From contig JBQTJV010000002.1 in the NCBI GenBank assembly GCA_052386775.1, positions 1-49,154 of the forward strand: DNA of 49,154 bases, written 5' to 3'. This document shows positions 32,176-40,888 of the stretch, piece by piece. The stretch comes from DSOT01 sp052386775 (GTDB lineage Bacteria > Pseudomonadota > Gammaproteobacteria > Burkholderiales > SG8-41). The number at the start of each line of letters is the position of its first letter. The first letter of the stretch is position 1. The notes beneath the pieces were generated by a model that saw only the letters and a program-made list of their open reading frames with translations, did not search any database and was not told the origin of the DNA. The translations under genes were made by a program, and so were the position numbers.

Positions 32176-32181
32176 ATTATA
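32176..32181 (-). promoter_or_regulatory. Consensus -10 box for the tandem CMD gene
   Basis: TATAAT on the minus strand ends 2 bases before the GTG at 32173. No clear -35 is seen 16-18 bp upstream. If used, transcription would start at or just after the annotated GTG, which implies a leaderless message or a downstream start codon. Confidence 0.35.
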
Positions 32182-32249
32182 GCTGCGGAGCCGTGATAGG
32201 ATTCCCGCTCTTCTACCCGAACCCACACTCACGACAGAGGAATATCGCC

Positions 32250-33029
32250 ATGGAGCTTGGCATCAGAGGAAAGAACGCGCTGGTATGCGCGGCGAGCAAG
32301 GGTCTCGGCAAGGGCTGTGCGATGTCGCTTGCGCGCGAAGGGGTGAACGTCACGATCGTGGCTCGCGGGCGTGAGGCCCTGGAGGCCGCCGCGACGGAAA
32401 TGCGGTCGGCAACGAACGCTCACGTTACCGCGGTGGCGGCCGACATCACGACGGCCGAGGGCCGCGCCGCCGCGCTCGCTGCCTGCCCGCAGCCCGACAT
32501 CCTGGTCAACAATGCGGGCGGGCCGCCGCCCGGCGACTTCCGCAACTGGACGCGCGAGGACTGGATCAAGGCGATCGACGCCAACATGCTGGCGCCGATC
32601 GAACTCATCAAGGCGACGGTGGACGGCATGATCGCGCGCAAGTTCGGCCGCATCGTCAACATCACGTCCAATTCCGTGAAAGCGCCGATCGACGAGCTGG
32701 GACTTTCGAATGGCGCGCGCTCGGGACTGACCGGTTTCGTCGCCGGCCTCGCACGCAAGACGGTCCGGCACAACGTCACCATCAACAACATCCTTCCGGG
32801 GCAGTTTGCGACCGACCGGCTGCGGACCAACCTGTCCGCGCGCGCGAAGGCGCTCGGCCAGCCCTTCGAGCAGTTCTGGGAAGCCCGCAGCAACGCGATC
32901 CCGGCGGGCCGCTTCGGAAATGCGGACGAGTTTGGCGATCTTTGCGCGTACGTCTGCAGCGCGCAGGCCGCCTACATCACCGGCCAGAACTTTCTGATCG
33001 ACGGCGGCACTTATCCCGGTACGTATTGA
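32250..33029 (+). CDS. Short-chain dehydrogenase/reductase family protein without the Tyr-x-x-x-Lys pair
   Basis: A 259-aa SDR-fold protein. The cofactor loop ALVCAASKGLGKGCA and the structural VNNAG motif are intact, and Ser140 (NITSNSV) is at the usual catalytic position. The expected Y-x-x-x-K is replaced by SNGAR (153-157), so the catalytic Tyr is missing and Lys is Arg. A group of SDR relatives shares this change; their chemistry is not settled. The C-terminal INNILPGQFATDRL and FLIDGGTYPGTY segments are normal. The ATG at 32250 has AGAGGA upstream. It is followed 70 bp later by Bug 9 in the same direction and is divergent from the tandem CMD gene. Confidence 0.87.
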   Translation: MELGIRGKNALVCAASKGLGKGCAMSLAREGVNVTIVARGREALEAAATEMRSATNAHVTAVAADITTAEGRAAALAACPQPDILVNNAGGPPPGDFRNWTREDWIKAIDANMLAPIELIKATVDGMIARKFGRIVNITSNSVKAPIDELGLSNGARSGLTGFVAGLARKTVRHNVTINNILPGQFATDRLRTNLSARAKALGQPFEQFWEARSNAIPAGRFGNADEFGDLCAYVCSAQAAYITGQNFLIDGGTYPGTY

Positions 33030-33099
33030 TGCGCGGGGGCCGGCCTACTCGGGAGCGGCCAATTTTCTATCCTGACTTTCATCGAGGAAGGGAGGTGCA

Positions 33100-34092
33100 A
33101 TGAGCGAACGCCGCATTGCCTGTGTCCTGGTCGCCGGCCTGCTCGCCGCACAGGTGCTGCTCCCGCGCGCGCATGCGCAATCGTCGCCCGCGAGTGCCTA
33201 TCCGAACAAACCGGTCCGGTTCGTCATACCGTTTCCGCCGCAAGGCTTTTCGGAGGTGATCGGCCGTGTGATCGCGGAAAAGCTTTCCGTAGCGGTACAG
33301 CAGCCGGTCGTCAACGACGTGCGCCCGGGCGCCAGCGGCAATATTGGCGCGGCCATCGTCGCAAAGGCGGCGCCTGATGGCTACACGCTGCTCGTGAACA
33401 GCTTCAACTTCGTCGCGAATCCTGGCGCCATGGTACTGCCGTTCGACCCGATCAAGGACTTTTCGCCAGTCAGTCTGGTGGCGGACGGCATGCCGATCAT
33501 CTTCGTCGTCAACCGGTCCGCGCCCTATAAGACGCCGCACGATCTCTTGGCGGCGGCGCGTGCCAAGCCCGGCGCGCTCAACTTCGCGACTGCGGGACGC
33601 GGGACTTCGTCGCACCTCGCGATCGAAATGCTCAGAGCGTCCGCCGGAATCGAGGTGGTACAGGTTCCCTACAAGGGCACGCTTTTGTCCTTTGCCGCGC
33701 TCATGGGTGGCGACATCACCGCGAGCATTGCTTATCTGAGCAGTGCGCTGCCGTTTCTGAAGAGCGGACAACTTCGCGGGCTCGCGACGACAGGCACGCG
33801 GCGAAGCCCGTCGGTAAGCGACCTGCCCACGATGGTGGAACTGGGATTCAAGGACTTCACCATGACGGGATTCGTCGGTCTGCTTGCGCCGGCCAGGACG
33901 CCGCGGCCGATCATCGAGAAGCTCAACCGGGAACTCTCGGGGATTTCGCGCCAGAAGGACTTCGTCGACCGACTCACGGTGTATGACATGCAACCCGTCG
34001 CGATCACCCCCGAGGCGTTCGGCAGCTATCTCCGGAAGGAGATCGCCCGGTGGAGCAAAGTGCTGCACGACGCGGGATACAAGCCGGAATAG
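33100..34092 (+). CDS. Bug-family periplasmic substrate-binding protein (Bug 9)
   Basis: A 330-aa exported protein; signal peptide about residues 1-27 (RAHAQ). First ligand loop YPNKPVRFVIPFPPQGFSE has Gln for the second conserved Gly and Glu for Asp; second loop KAAPDGYTLLVNS; central VPYKGTLLSFAAL. GGGAGG precedes the ATG. It pairs with the SDR gene upstream and converges with a VOC gene. Confidence 0.92.
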   Translation: MSERRIACVLVAGLLAAQVLLPRAHAQSSPASAYPNKPVRFVIPFPPQGFSEVIGRVIAEKLSVAVQQPVVNDVRPGASGNIGAAIVAKAAPDGYTLLVNSFNFVANPGAMVLPFDPIKDFSPVSLVADGMPIIFVVNRSAPYKTPHDLLAAARAKPGALNFATAGRGTSSHLAIEMLRASAGIEVVQVPYKGTLLSFAALMGGDITASIAYLSSALPFLKSGQLRGLATTGTRRSPSVSDLPTMVELGFKDFTMTGFVGLLAPARTPRPIIEKLNRELSGISRQKDFVDRLTVYDMQPVAITPEAFGSYLRKEIARWSKVLHDAGYKPE

Positions 34093-34126
34093 GCTGCGCG
34101 AGGACGCGAATCCCCGCGAGGCCCGT

Positions 34127-34672
34127 TCAACTCACCAGTCCGAGTTCGCGGCGTTTGCGTGTGCGCCAGTCGCTGAAGGGTTCCGTCGTGGGATCGTTCG
34201 CGATGCGTTTTCGGGTCGATTCCGCGATTTCATCGTCCGACAGCGAAAAGTCGATCGCCACGCGGTGCGGCTGCGCGACGTACCACGGCGTGTCGCAGAA
34301 GAACTCAAGCCGGTTGCCTTCGGGATCGAGAAAATACACCGACCACGCATTGCCGTGATCCACGGGGTCGACGCCTTCCACCTTGTGGGCCATCGCGAGG
34401 TCGTACATCGCGCGCACTTCCTTGAGCGAGGCGACGCGGTAGGTGATCTGGTTGACGGTGGACCTGGTGCCTTTTTCGCGCCCGGTCACGAGCACGATCT
34501 GATGATGATCCTTGGGATCCTTGCTGAGGAAGGTGAGGCGAACGCCGCTCCTCAGTTCCCCCGCGTCCATCACCTTGTAGCCCAACAGGCCGGTGTAGAA
34601 ATCGCGCATCTTGTCCATGTCGCTGACGAACAGGCCGACATGGCTCAGTTCCCACTTGGGCAATTCCGGCAT
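34127..34672 (-). CDS. VOC-family protein, ring-cleavage-dioxygenase-like
   Basis: A 181-aa VOC protein. The first module begins LSHVGLFVSDMDKMRDFYTGLLGY (His ligand), the second includes NQITYRVASLKEVRAMYD and ends with FLDPEGNRLEFFCDTPWYV (Glu ligand). The long C-terminal tail resembles small extradiol-dioxygenase-like proteins rather than glyoxalase I. The ATG at 34672 has GGAGA upstream. It is convergent with Bug 9 and divergent from the NHL propeller gene. Substrate not deducible. Confidence 0.85.
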   Translation of the reverse strand: MPELPKWELSHVGLFVSDMDKMRDFYTGLLGYKVMDAGELRSGVRLTFLSKDPKDHHQIVLVTGREKGTRSTVNQITYRVASLKEVRAMYDLAMAHKVEGVDPVDHGNAWSVYFLDPEGNRLEFFCDTPWYVAQPHRVAIDFSLSDDEIAESTRKRIANDPTTEPFSDWRTRKRRELGLVS

Positions 34673-34777
34673 GGTCTCCTCCGTGCAGTGTGTGCAGGTT
34701 GCTCACCAGTATACAACGGGTAAAGTCAAGGCCCGCGAGGTGCACTAGAATCCAGGGAAGACCGGGGGACGGATGCC

Positions 34778-35797
34778 ATGACGATCGGATCGCACAAGCT
34801 GGAATACGAAGTGATCGAGGGCTGGGAGCACATGCCCGAAGGGTGGAGCTTCGTGGAGGTCGCGGGGGTGGCATGCGACTCGCAGGACCGCGTCTACGTT
34901 TTCAATCGCGGGGCGCACCCGATGATCGTCTTTGACAAGGAGGGACGCTTCCTCAATGCGTGGGGCGAGGGCGAGTTCGTCAATCCGCACGGCATTTTCA
35001 TCGATCACAACGACCATCTCTGGCTCGCTGACGACAAGGATCACACCGTCCACAAGTACACGACGGACGGCAAGCGGCTGATGACGATCGGCGAATCGGG
35101 CAAGCCGTCCGACACCGGTTACAAAATCGGCGCGAGCCCGGTGCTGCGCGCTGCGGGACCGTTTCACCGCGTCACCAACGTCGCGGTTCTGCCCGACGGC
35201 GACATGTACAGTGCCGACGGGTCCGGCAATGCCCGCGTGCACAAGTTTTCGAAAGACGGGAAGCTGCTCTTCTCGTGGGGCGAGCCGGGCCGCGGGCCGG
35301 GTCAGTTCATCCTGCCGCACGGCATCGGCGTCGACAGCGCGGGACTGGTTTACGTGTGTGATCGCGAGAACTCGCGCGTGCAGATCTTCACGTCTGAAGG
35401 CGAATACCTGCGCGAGTGGACGTTCCTCAACCGGCCCTACGACATCTTCATCGACGACCAGGACATGATGCACATCGCCGAGGGCGGTTTCCACAACTAC
35501 ATGATGAAGCGCTCGGAAGGGCCTATGCCCGCGCACGACCAGACGATGATCTATCCGCCGTGCGGCCATTCGCCGATCGCGCGCGTCACCGTGTGCGACC
35601 CGGACGGGAAAATCGCGGCGCAGGTCGGCGGCGAGAACCCGGTGCTGCCGGGTAACTTCGTCGCGCCGCACGGCATCTGGGCGGACAAGCGCGGCGATCT
35701 CTACGTCGGCGAAGTCGTGGTCAATGCGGGCGCAGTAAAACGCATGGCTCCGCTCAAGCCGGCCGCCTTCCAGAAGTTCCGGAAGCGGGCGGGCTGA
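34778..35797 (+). CDS. NHL-repeat six-bladed beta-propeller protein
   Basis: A 339-aa protein without a signal peptide. NHL-type repeats are evident: VACDSQDRVYVFNRGAHP, NPHGIFIDHNDHLWLADDKD, VAVLPDGDMYSADGSG, LPHGIGVDSAGLVYVCDREN and APHGIWADKRGDLYVGEVV. The pattern is like the peptidyl-alpha-hydroxyglycine lyase/SMP-30 group, but a lyase assignment would need the full metal-site residues. The next gene starts 13 bp downstream on the same strand. It is divergent from the VOC gene. Probably a cytosolic lactonase-, lyase- or scaffold-type propeller; function unassigned. Confidence 0.83.
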   Translation: MTIGSHKLEYEVIEGWEHMPEGWSFVEVAGVACDSQDRVYVFNRGAHPMIVFDKEGRFLNAWGEGEFVNPHGIFIDHNDHLWLADDKDHTVHKYTTDGKRLMTIGESGKPSDTGYKIGASPVLRAAGPFHRVTNVAVLPDGDMYSADGSGNARVHKFSKDGKLLFSWGEPGRGPGQFILPHGIGVDSAGLVYVCDRENSRVQIFTSEGEYLREWTFLNRPYDIFIDDQDMMHIAEGGFHNYMMKRSEGPMPAHDQTMIYPPCGHSPIARVTVCDPDGKIAAQVGGENPVLPGNFVAPHGIWADKRGDLYVGEVVVNAGAVKRMAPLKPAAFQKFRKRAG

Positions 35798-35810
35798 TCG
35801 GGGCGTGGCC

Positions 35811-36335
35811 ATGAACCGCGCCCTGGCGTTCACCATGGCGGCATTTCCGTTTGCGCTCGCGGCGGCACTCTACTCGACGGGCCTGCTCGAACGCATCAAC
35901 ACCGCCATCGACAGCAAGCTCGATCGCAAACGTTACAAGCTCGAGACCCCGCGACCTGGACGGACCCGTCCGCTGGCGGAATACGCCGGCTGGTGGCAGC
36001 GGGATGCGATCCCTCACTACGGCACGGAGTGGGTCGCGCGCATCATCGTTCGCACCGAGGGCAAACGAGCCTGGCTGCGGATGTGGCACGAGTGCCGTCC
36101 CAACTATTGCGAGCAGGGCGAGTTCGAGGCGGACGTCTACGGCAGGCCGCCGGGTGAGGTGTACGCCATCGAAGTCGTACGCAAGAAGGGCCCGCAAGTG
36201 CTGTGGGTCGTCACGTTGAGGCCCAACGCGCACCATCCCAATCTGCTGATCACCGAGAGCCGCCGCGCCCGGGATCCGCAGAGAAATCCTCATGACAACC
36301 AGTCTGCCGTAACGGCGCTGACGCGCGTCAGGTAA
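35811..36335 (+). CDS. Hypothetical membrane-anchored protein
   Basis: A 174-aa protein with an uncleaved-looking hydrophobic N-terminus (FTMAAFPFALAAALYSTGLL), then a soluble domain with WWQRDAIPHYGTEWVARIIV, a Cys pair in MWHECRPNYCEQGEF that could form a disulfide, and a strand-rich region IEVVRKKGPQVLWVVTLRP. Probably anchored in the inner membrane facing the periplasm. ATG 35811 preferred over the in-frame GTG at 35805. It follows the NHL propeller by 13 bp. Family not recognised. Confidence 0.65.
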   Translation: MNRALAFTMAAFPFALAAALYSTGLLERINTAIDSKLDRKRYKLETPRPGRTRPLAEYAGWWQRDAIPHYGTEWVARIIVRTEGKRAWLRMWHECRPNYCEQGEFEADVYGRPPGEVYAIEVVRKKGPQVLWVVTLRPNAHHPNLLITESRRARDPQRNPHDNQSAVTALTRVR

Positions 36336-36380
36336 GCGGACGGTTGCACCCGGCGTGTGATTGCGGGGGAATAACGCGGG

Positions 36381-37364
36381 TTACTCGGTGCGGATGCTCG
36401 CGATCTTCGCGACGTTGCGCCATTTCACGATTTCGGCCTGCACCATTTTCTGCATTTCGGCCGGCGTGCGGATCTGGGTCTCCACGCCTTCCGCCTGAAA
36501 GCGCTTGAGCGTCTCGGGCGACTTGAGAAATACCGTCAACTCCGCACCAAGCTTCGCGATCACGCCAGGCGGCGTCCCCGCCGGCGCCGCGATCGCCCAC
36601 CAGTTGTTCGCTTCGTAGCCCGGCACGCCGGACTCGGCGATCGTCGGAAGATCCGGCGCCGCGGTGGCGCGCTTCACTCCGCTGGTGGCGAGCGCCTTCA
36701 ATCTTCCCGACCTCATGTACGGCAGCGTCTGCACGAGCGAGCCCAGATTGACGTGTGCCTGCCCGCTCATGACGTCGGTCAGCGCCGGAATGCCACCTTT
36801 GTAGAGCACCACCAGCATCTTCATGCCCGACTGGTGGTTGAACAGCTCGCTCGCAAAGTGCCCGAACCCGCCGGACGTCGCCATCGTCACCTTGCCGGGA
36901 TTGGCGCGCCCGTAGGCGATCAGCTCCTTGGCCGACGCCATCTTGAGCGTAGGCCCGACGCTCAGCACGCTCGGGCCGTAGCCGACCATCCCGATCCAGG
37001 AAAACGACTTGAACGGGTCGTAGGGCACCTTGCGGGTTGCGGCATTGATCGCGTAGGCGGCGGACGCAATGAGCAACGTGTGACCATCGGGCTGAGCGCG
37101 TGCGGCGAGCTCGGTGCCGATCATGGCGTCGGCGCCGGGCCGGTTGTCCACCACGACCTGCTTGTCGAGACGGGCGCTGAGGTGCTGCGCGAAGAAGCGC
37201 GCCATGATGTCGTTGCTGCCACCGGGCGGGAAGGGGACGATGAGGCGCACCGGCCGGGACGGATATGCCGCTGCCGGATCGTTCGCCGGTTTCGGCGGGG
37301 CTGCATGGACAACGCCGGCCACCGTCAGCACAACACAAAGCAGTATCGTCGAGACCTTGTTCAC
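36381..37364 (-). CDS. Bug-family periplasmic substrate-binding protein (Bug 10)
   Basis: A 327-aa exported protein. GTG at 37364 is preferred over ATG 37394 because GGGAGG lies 6 bp upstream of it and the signal peptide then starts normally (about residues 1-21, ending VVHAA). First ligand loop YPSRPVRLIVPFPPGGSND, second AQPDGHTLLIA, central VLYKGGIPALTDV. It stands alone between the hypothetical protein (convergent) and the ATP-grasp gene (upstream, same strand, about 95 bp away). Confidence 0.91.
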   Translation of the reverse strand: MNKVSTILLCVVLTVAGVVHAAPPKPANDPAAAYPSRPVRLIVPFPPGGSNDIMARFFAQHLSARLDKQVVVDNRPGADAMIGTELAARAQPDGHTLLIASAAYAINAATRKVPYDPFKSFSWIGMVGYGPSVLSVGPTLKMASAKELIAYGRANPGKVTMATSGGFGHFASELFNHQSGMKMLVVLYKGGIPALTDVMSGQAHVNLGSLVQTLPYMRSGRLKALATSGVKRATAAPDLPTIAESGVPGYEANNWWAIAAPAGTPPGVIAKLGAELTVFLKSPETLKRFQAEGVETQIRTPAEMQKMVQAEIVKWRNVAKIASIRTE

Positions 37365-37459
37365 TCGCGCCTCCCAAACCTCGGTTATCGTCAATCAGGG
37401 CTGCATGAAAGATGCGGCAGATCGTAGCTGCATATCGGTGCGCAGGTTGACTCGCCGCG

Positions 37460-38449
37460 TCAGGCGAAGGCGGTGTGGGCCACGGATTTCGCGCCGCGCT
37501 TCATCTCGCGCACGAGGAAGTCAACGACCCGCTCGAACGGATCGAAGCCGAAGTGCTGTGCGATGGAGGGACGCAGGTTGGAATTGGCATTGATATCGTA
37601 GACCACGAGCCGCCCGTCCAGCGCCTCCAGATATTCGATGCCGCCCACATCAAGCTTTCCGGCCGCCATGATGCGCTTGCCCCAGGCGACCGCCCGGGTC
37701 GGCACCGCGATATACGGATAAAACTCCACCGGCAGTGCGGCGCTTTCTTTGGATGGGATCTCGCACACGCCAGCATCGCCGTCTTCAGGATTGCACACGG
37801 GCGCCGGGCACAAGTTGAACCGGCCATGCGCAACCACGCGCATCGCGTAGAGCAGTTCGCCCCCCAGGAACTCCATGCGCACGATGCCCTGCGCCGGATC
37901 CGTCGGAAGGTATTCCTGGAGGAGAAGCAGGTTGTCCGGGAGCCAGTGATCTGGATGCTGCGTGAGCAGTGCCTCGAGATGGGCAAGACTCTCGACGAGC
38001 ACGATGCGCGCGCCGCTGCCGCCCTGCTCTGGCTTGAGCAGCACCGGAAAAGAGATCTCGTGCGCCCGCGCGCGGATCGCTGCGAGGTCATTGAACGTCC
38101 ATACCCGCGGCGCCGGAACGCCGAGCTGGCGCAGCAGTGCCGCCTGCGCGGTCTTGCTGATTTCCAGCGCGAACGCATCGGCCCCGTTCAATACCCGCAC
38201 GCCGCGAATCTGCAGTGCCCGCAGGTAGGCGAGCGCATAAGGCACGGCGCGGGTATTGCCGCGCACGTATGCTGACGGGCTCGCCTGATTGAAATAGAGC
38301 GGCGCGAGCGGTGCGTCGGTGTCGGAGAACGCCGCCTTCTTGAGATCGACGGCCACGTAACGAATGCCGCGCCGGTCGAGCGCCTGGAAGAGCGGCTTTT
38401 GCCACTCCGGGTGCTCGTACAGGACGGCGAGATCGGCGAGAGGGCTCAT
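37460..38449 (-). CDS. ATP-grasp protein, RimK-like ligase
   Basis: A 329-aa ATP-grasp enzyme; the fold joins a carboxylate to an amine or thiol through an acyl phosphate. The ATP loop is FPVLLKPEQGGSGARIVLV and the metal-binding end is YDINANSNLRPSIAQ, with the conserved D-x-N-x-N. The N-terminal third (VLYEHPEWQKPLFQALDRRG) is the substrate pre-grasp domain. Relatives include RimK, LysX and glutathione-synthase-type ligases; the specific reaction cannot be named. No carrier protein such as LysW is next to it. It begins 228 bp after the LysR gene on the same strand. Confidence 0.85.
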   Translation of the reverse strand: MSPLADLAVLYEHPEWQKPLFQALDRRGIRYVAVDLKKAAFSDTDAPLAPLYFNQASPSAYVRGNTRAVPYALAYLRALQIRGVRVLNGADAFALEISKTAQAALLRQLGVPAPRVWTFNDLAAIRARAHEISFPVLLKPEQGGSGARIVLVESLAHLEALLTQHPDHWLPDNLLLLQEYLPTDPAQGIVRMEFLGGELLYAMRVVAHGRFNLCPAPVCNPEDGDAGVCEIPSKESAALPVEFYPYIAVPTRAVAWGKRIMAAGKLDVGGIEYLEALDGRLVVYDINANSNLRPSIAQHFGFDPFERVVDFLVREMKRGAKSVAHTAFA

Positions 38450-38678
38450 GTTGCGTCACCATTTGGTGCGATAGAACGTCAATGATCGCGCCAAATGCAA
38501 CCCGACCCAACGATCGAATAGTAATTTGCTTATGCGGCATTGCTGGCACTCTCGGTGTATCGGCGCTGTCCGCGAGCCTGTAGCCGTCACAAGCGGTACG
38601 CTGCAGTTTCTCGCGATCGGACATTTCTTCGCAGACTTCCGCAAGCGCCTCGGGGATTTCAAGTGCAATGCGACGCAT
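38450..38678 (-). other. Gap with an open frame coupled to the LysR stop
   Basis: Between the LysR stop and the ATP-grasp start lies a frame whose ATG (38678-38676) overlaps the LysR TGA as TGATG. It reads MRRIALEIPEALAEVCEEMS and continues open through the gap, but would overlap the ATP-grasp gene out of frame for about 360 bases before stopping near 38088. The first about 35 residues look protein-like (amphipathic helix, then EKLQRTACDGYRLADS). It may be a small gene that has lost its stop by mutation, or chance. No other feature is seen in the gap. Confidence 0.3.
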
Positions 38679-39616
38679 CAATGGGTGCTCTTCCCGTCGG
38701 TGCGCTTCTTCGTCGCGATTTCCTTTGCCATCGCCCGCAGGATTTCGATGAACCGCCTGGCTACGGGAGAGAGGTAGCCGTCTTTTCGGTACACCGCGGA
38801 GACCGAACGTATCCATTTTGCGTCCTTGACGGGCAGGATTCTGAGCCCGAGCTTGTCCGTATGGGGCTCCACGCTTCGCCTCGGAGCGATGCCGAGCATA
38901 TCGAGCGTGGCAACCATCTCCCGGTTCAGCGCACCCGCGTCCGATACAACGGCGAATTTTGGTGGAGGCAGGCCCCGCTCTTCGAATGTGCGCTGCAGCG
39001 AATTCCACGCCAGAATTCCACTCGCCGCCGTCGCAGCCCACCTTTCGTTCGCAAGATCAGCCAGCCTAATGATCTTGCACTTGGACAACGGGTGGCGTAC
39101 GGACGCGTACACCACGAATTCGTCGTCCCACAACGCCTCCCGAACGAGACCTTCGCGCGGCGCGTCCGACATCTGGCTCACGACGACATCGAACTCGCCC
39201 TTGCGCAGCTCCTTGAGCAGCGCATCGGTGGATGCCGCGATCGAGATGTCGAGCGTGACCTGGGGCGTGTCCTTCAGCAACGTCCTGGATGCGTTCGGGA
39301 GTATTTCATTGGCGATGACCGGACTCGTGCCGATGCGCAAATGCCCGGCTTGCCCCTTGGCAAGGTCGGAGATCTCGCGGGCAAGATCCGCGCGAGCGAG
39401 TTTTAACCTGCGCACGTGCGACAGCAGCGCGCTGCCCACGTCGGTCAGCTCGACGCCTTTCGGCGTCCGCTTCACGAGCTTGGCCCCCGCGGACGCTTCC
39501 AGCCGCCGCAGGCTCACGCTGAGCGCGGGTTGTCCCAATCCCAGCGCCTCGGCCGCCCGTCCGAGATGCCCGTGTTCCGCGATTACCGCGAAATACTCAA
39601 TGTCGCGAAGGTCCAT
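38678..39616 (-). CDS. LysR-family transcriptional regulator
   Basis: A 312-aa regulator. The N-terminal winged helix-turn-helix is clear (LRDIEYFAVIAEHGHLGRAA, then LGLGQPALSVSLRRLEA), followed by the linker helix and a periplasmic-binding-protein-like effector domain. LysR proteins usually bind T-N11-A sites between themselves and a divergent target and respond to a small-molecule inducer. Two palindromes lie in the 117-bp gap to Bug 11 on the other strand. Bug 11 is therefore the likely target, and its ligand or a metabolite the likely inducer. This is the only dedicated transcription factor in the window. Confidence 0.93.
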   Translation of the reverse strand: MDLRDIEYFAVIAEHGHLGRAAEALGLGQPALSVSLRRLEASAGAKLVKRTPKGVELTDVGSALLSHVRRLKLARADLAREISDLAKGQAGHLRIGTSPVIANEILPNASRTLLKDTPQVTLDISIAASTDALLKELRKGEFDVVVSQMSDAPREGLVREALWDDEFVVYASVRHPLSKCKIIRLADLANERWAATAASGILAWNSLQRTFEERGLPPPKFAVVSDAGALNREMVATLDMLGIAPRRSVEPHTDKLGLRILPVKDAKWIRSVSAVYRKDGYLSPVARRFIEILRAMAKEIATKKRTDGKSTH

Positions 39617-39624
39617 AGATATTA

Positions 39625-39668
39625 TTCATTTTAATGAAGTCTCAAATCACAGACAATTGCATTAATGC
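39625..39668. promoter_or_regulatory. Two palindromes between LysR and Bug 11, candidate LysR sites
   Basis: TTCATT-TT-AATGAA (39625-39638) is a perfect interrupted palindrome just upstream of the LysR start. GCATTAATGC (39659-39668) is a perfect 10-bp palindrome, extended to ATTGCATTAATGCGAT with one mismatched pair and containing a T-N11-A match. The sites are spaced by about three helical turns between centres, as is common for recognition and activation sites of LysR regulators. The region is AT-rich compared with its surroundings. Confidence 0.6.
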
Positions 39669-39733
39669 GATGACGGCGTCAATATCGGCCAGAATCTTTG
39701 CCGGTATGGGCAAAGAGACCAACGGAGGGCGCC

Positions 39734-40705
39734 ATGAGTGCTTTGCCGAAAATCGGGATGATGAGTTTGCTCGCAGTCTGTGTCGCCGGGGTAACCAGTC
39801 CGTCGGCGGCGCAGGACTATCCAGCCAAGCCCGTCCGCATCGTAACCGGCCAGCCCGTTACGATAATGGACATCGTGAGCCGCCAGCTCGCGCAACGGCT
39901 TACCGAGCATTGGGGCCGTCAAGTCATCGTGGAAAACCGTGGCGGCGTGGGAAATTCCATGGCGCATGTCAGTCAAGCCACTGCCGATGGTTACACGCTG
40001 CTCGTCGCTGACAACGCGTCGCTTGCGATCCGCCAGCATATCTACCGCTCGCTTCGCTACGATCCGGAGCGGGATTTCGCGCCGATCGCCTTGCTCGCGT
40101 GCTCACCGAGTTTCCTGATTGTGCATCCCTCGGTTCCAGCGACCAATCTGGGCGAGTTCATCGCCTACGCGAAACGCCACCCGGGAGGCGTCGATTTTGC
40201 GAATGCCGGACCGTGGACCAACAATCATTTGACGGTGGAGCTTTTCAAGCGGCTGACCGGTATCAACGTCGTTCACGTGAGTTACAAGGGCGGCGGCGCG
40301 GCGACGGCGGCAATCGTCAGCGGCGAAACGAAAGCGGGATTCAGCACGCCGTTTATGTCCCTGCCGCACGTGAAAGCCGGCAGGGTCAAGGCCTATGCGG
40401 TGACCAACAGCAAACGATTCGCGGGCGCTCCTGAGATACTCACCAGGGCGGAGTCCGGGGCAGGTGCCTTCGTAACCACGTACTGGTTCGGGTTGCTTGC
40501 GCCCGCGCGTACCCCGCCCGCGTTGGTCAAGCGGCTCAATCTCGAAGTGGTCGACCTGCTGCAATCATCGGGGATGAAAGCCGCGCTGCTGGAGCAGGGC
40601 GCGGAACCCGGCGCGGGGACCCCAGAGGAATTCTCTGCTTTTATCCGGAGCGAGACCGAAAGGTTCAAGAAGGTCATCGAAGCCGCCGGTATCCGCCCGG
40701 AGTAA
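39734..40705 (+). CDS. Bug-family periplasmic substrate-binding protein (Bug 11)
   Basis: A 323-aa exported protein; signal peptide about residues 1-24 (PSAAQ). First ligand loop YPAKPVRIVTGQPVTIMD lacks the usual Gly-Gly pair; second loop ATADGYTLLVAD; central VSYKGGGAATAAIV. The ATG at 39734 has GGAGGG upstream, so the longer frame to 39698 is rejected. It is divergent from the LysR gene and is the only Bug gene here with an adjacent regulator. Confidence 0.92.
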   Translation: MSALPKIGMMSLLAVCVAGVTSPSAAQDYPAKPVRIVTGQPVTIMDIVSRQLAQRLTEHWGRQVIVENRGGVGNSMAHVSQATADGYTLLVADNASLAIRQHIYRSLRYDPERDFAPIALLACSPSFLIVHPSVPATNLGEFIAYAKRHPGGVDFANAGPWTNNHLTVELFKRLTGINVVHVSYKGGGAATAAIVSGETKAGFSTPFMSLPHVKAGRVKAYAVTNSKRFAGAPEILTRAESGAGAFVTTYWFGLLAPARTPPALVKRLNLEVVDLLQSSGMKAALLEQGAEPGAGTPEEFSAFIRSETERFKKVIEAAGIRPE

Positions 40706-40709
40706 CGGT

Positions 40710-40865
40710 CTATTCTCCGATACCGTATCGGGCGGTCTCTATAAACGCCGGCAGCGGCGGCTCCGTGCCTGCAGGCAGCGGCGTGCGATCCACGTTGAGC
40801 GTCATAGAGACCATCACGTAGATAGCCGTTGACGGCGATGAGGTCATGACGCCGTGCGCGCCGCA
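40710..40865 (-). pseudogene. Decayed C-terminal fragment of a carboxymuconolactone decarboxylase-like gene
   Basis: This segment is a broken copy of the 3' end of the intact gene at 41791-42387. Read with two single-base frame corrections it gives M(D)LIAVNGY(Y), then VSMTLNVDRTPLPAGTEPPL and a stop at 40710-40712; the intact gene has MDLIAVNGYYGLVSMVLNVD and RTPLPEGAKPLPALSR. One base is lost within the Asp codon and one gained after GY. Bases 40774-40800 are identical to 41828-41854 (27 of 27). The N-terminal two-thirds are missing. Confidence 0.8.
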
Positions 40866-40888
40866 CCGACGTTGCACAGGTGTAAGCT

